From positions 91,675,845-91,739,844 of the forward strand of contig NC_087062.1 in the NCBI RefSeq assembly GCF_963678635.1: a stretch of 64,000 nucleotides of DNA. The letters are read 5' to 3'. The position numbers and the translations under genes are program-made. Shown in pieces: positions 63,575-64,000 of the stretch (its first letter is position 1; each line of letters starts with the position of its first letter). This stretch comes from Symsagittifera roscoffensis (Eukaryota; Xenacoelomorpha; Acoela; Convolutidae). The notes below the pieces were generated by a model, which saw nothing but the letters and a program-made list of their open reading frames with translations, had not been told where the DNA came from and ran no database searches.

Positions 63575-64000
63575 CGTTCCAGCTGAAAAAATCTGCCAAA
63601 AACATTGCTATTTGGACCCTTCCGGATTGATGAATCCACTAAATCAAACACGTTGAGTCCGATTTCACTGTAACCGGGAAGGTTATTGGCATACGGGTCT
63701 TGAAATCTGTCAATTCACTATCAAACGTTGTCCGGGCAACAATTTTTACTCTCCTAATTCAAAAAATTTCAAAAAATTTTCCTATTTCGTAGCGTTTCGT
63801 TCTTTCAAAAATCAAGAAAATTCGGTTTTTGGTACCCAATTAGTTCTAACTCTTTCTGAACTAAACCCAACCGGTTCTACCTATTATACTAATACAGTTA
63901 CGATGTAGATCACTAACTTTGCGCTTTTTTTCTTTTCAAAAAATATCGATATCTCAAAAATTGCGACTTGTGGAGGATCAAAATATCGCTATTTTGACCC
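63575..64000 (-). other. leader of element 3 (partial)
   Basis: Matches 17800-18230 of the element 1 leader, including one CCCTTCCGGATT motif, a ...TTCAAAAAATTTTC run and the GGATCAAAATATCGCTATTT end. The rest of the leader, primer site and 5' LTR must lie beyond the window. Confidence 0.85.

Larger units (their letters stand above)
49467..64000 (-). mobile_element. element 3: full-architecture LTR retrotransposon, decayed and interrupted, running off the right edge
   Basis: In sense (leftward) order it carries leader, a rearranged gag, protease, RT, RNase H, integrase, macro-like domain, SGNH ORF, remnants of the small ORF, ORF X, an extra ORF, and ORF Y, then the 3' non-coding region up to 49467. 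Its last 125 bp and 3' LTR were separated by element 2 and lie at 28069-27945 and 26205-25275. It is very similar to element 1 in gag-pol and supplies the RT sequence element 1 lacks. Many frameshifts make it inactive. Its 5' LTR lies outside the window. Confidence 0.87.

Overview
This window is eukaryotic and almost certainly from an invertebrate animal. It holds one probable host gene and is otherwise packed with retrotransposons. The host gene is an intronless mitochondrial citrate/tricarboxylate carrier (SLC25A1 type, 2153-3139, minus strand). The surrounding DNA is AT-rich, and a TTTCAG acceptor-like site lies four bases before its start codon, which would suit a splicing or trans-splicing animal such as a nematode. 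I cannot fix the phylum from this sequence.

Layout. 1-3780: host DNA with the carrier gene. 3781-20065: element 1, a 16.3-kb LTR retrotransposon of Ty3/gypsy type on the minus strand, with near-identical 931-bp LTRs. 20066-25085: flank and a decayed CR1-like non-LTR retrotransposon on the plus strand. 25275-64000: a nest. Element 3 (minus strand, same family as element 1) runs in from beyond the right edge. It is interrupted by element 2 (28070-49466, plus strand, about 21.4 kb) and resumes at 28069 down to its 3' LTR. The left arm of this nest also carries a 715-bp direct duplication with a 1-kb CR1-like fragment between the two copies.

The three LTR elements share one architecture that is unusual for Ty3/gypsy. 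It runs LTR, a tRNA-like primer binding site, a 2-3 kb leader full of repeats, gag (capsid plus CCHC knuckles), protease, RT, RNase H, integrase with a GPY/F-like module, and then a C-terminal extension that I read as a degenerate macro domain (TARG1/ALC1-like fold). After that come up to four separate accessory ORFs: a coiled-coil/SGNH-hydrolase protein, a small ORF, a 730-residue protein with a second SGNH-like motif pair ('ORF X'), and a 590-residue protein with a Cys cluster ('ORF Y'). Element 2 and element 3 both carry the accessory block. Element 1 lost most of it through a deletion with 7 bp of microhomology, and also lost its RT core. In element 2 gag and RT are broken while integrase, ORF X and ORF Y remain open. 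This giant family with macro and SGNH modules is the most interesting content of the window.

All boundaries and identities were judged by eye from repeats inside the window. Functional calls on the accessory proteins rest on motif recognition and are inference. Several plus-strand and minus-strand reading frames begin at non-ATG codons because indels have broken longer ancestral frames. I saw no tRNA gene, rRNA gene or CRISPR array.
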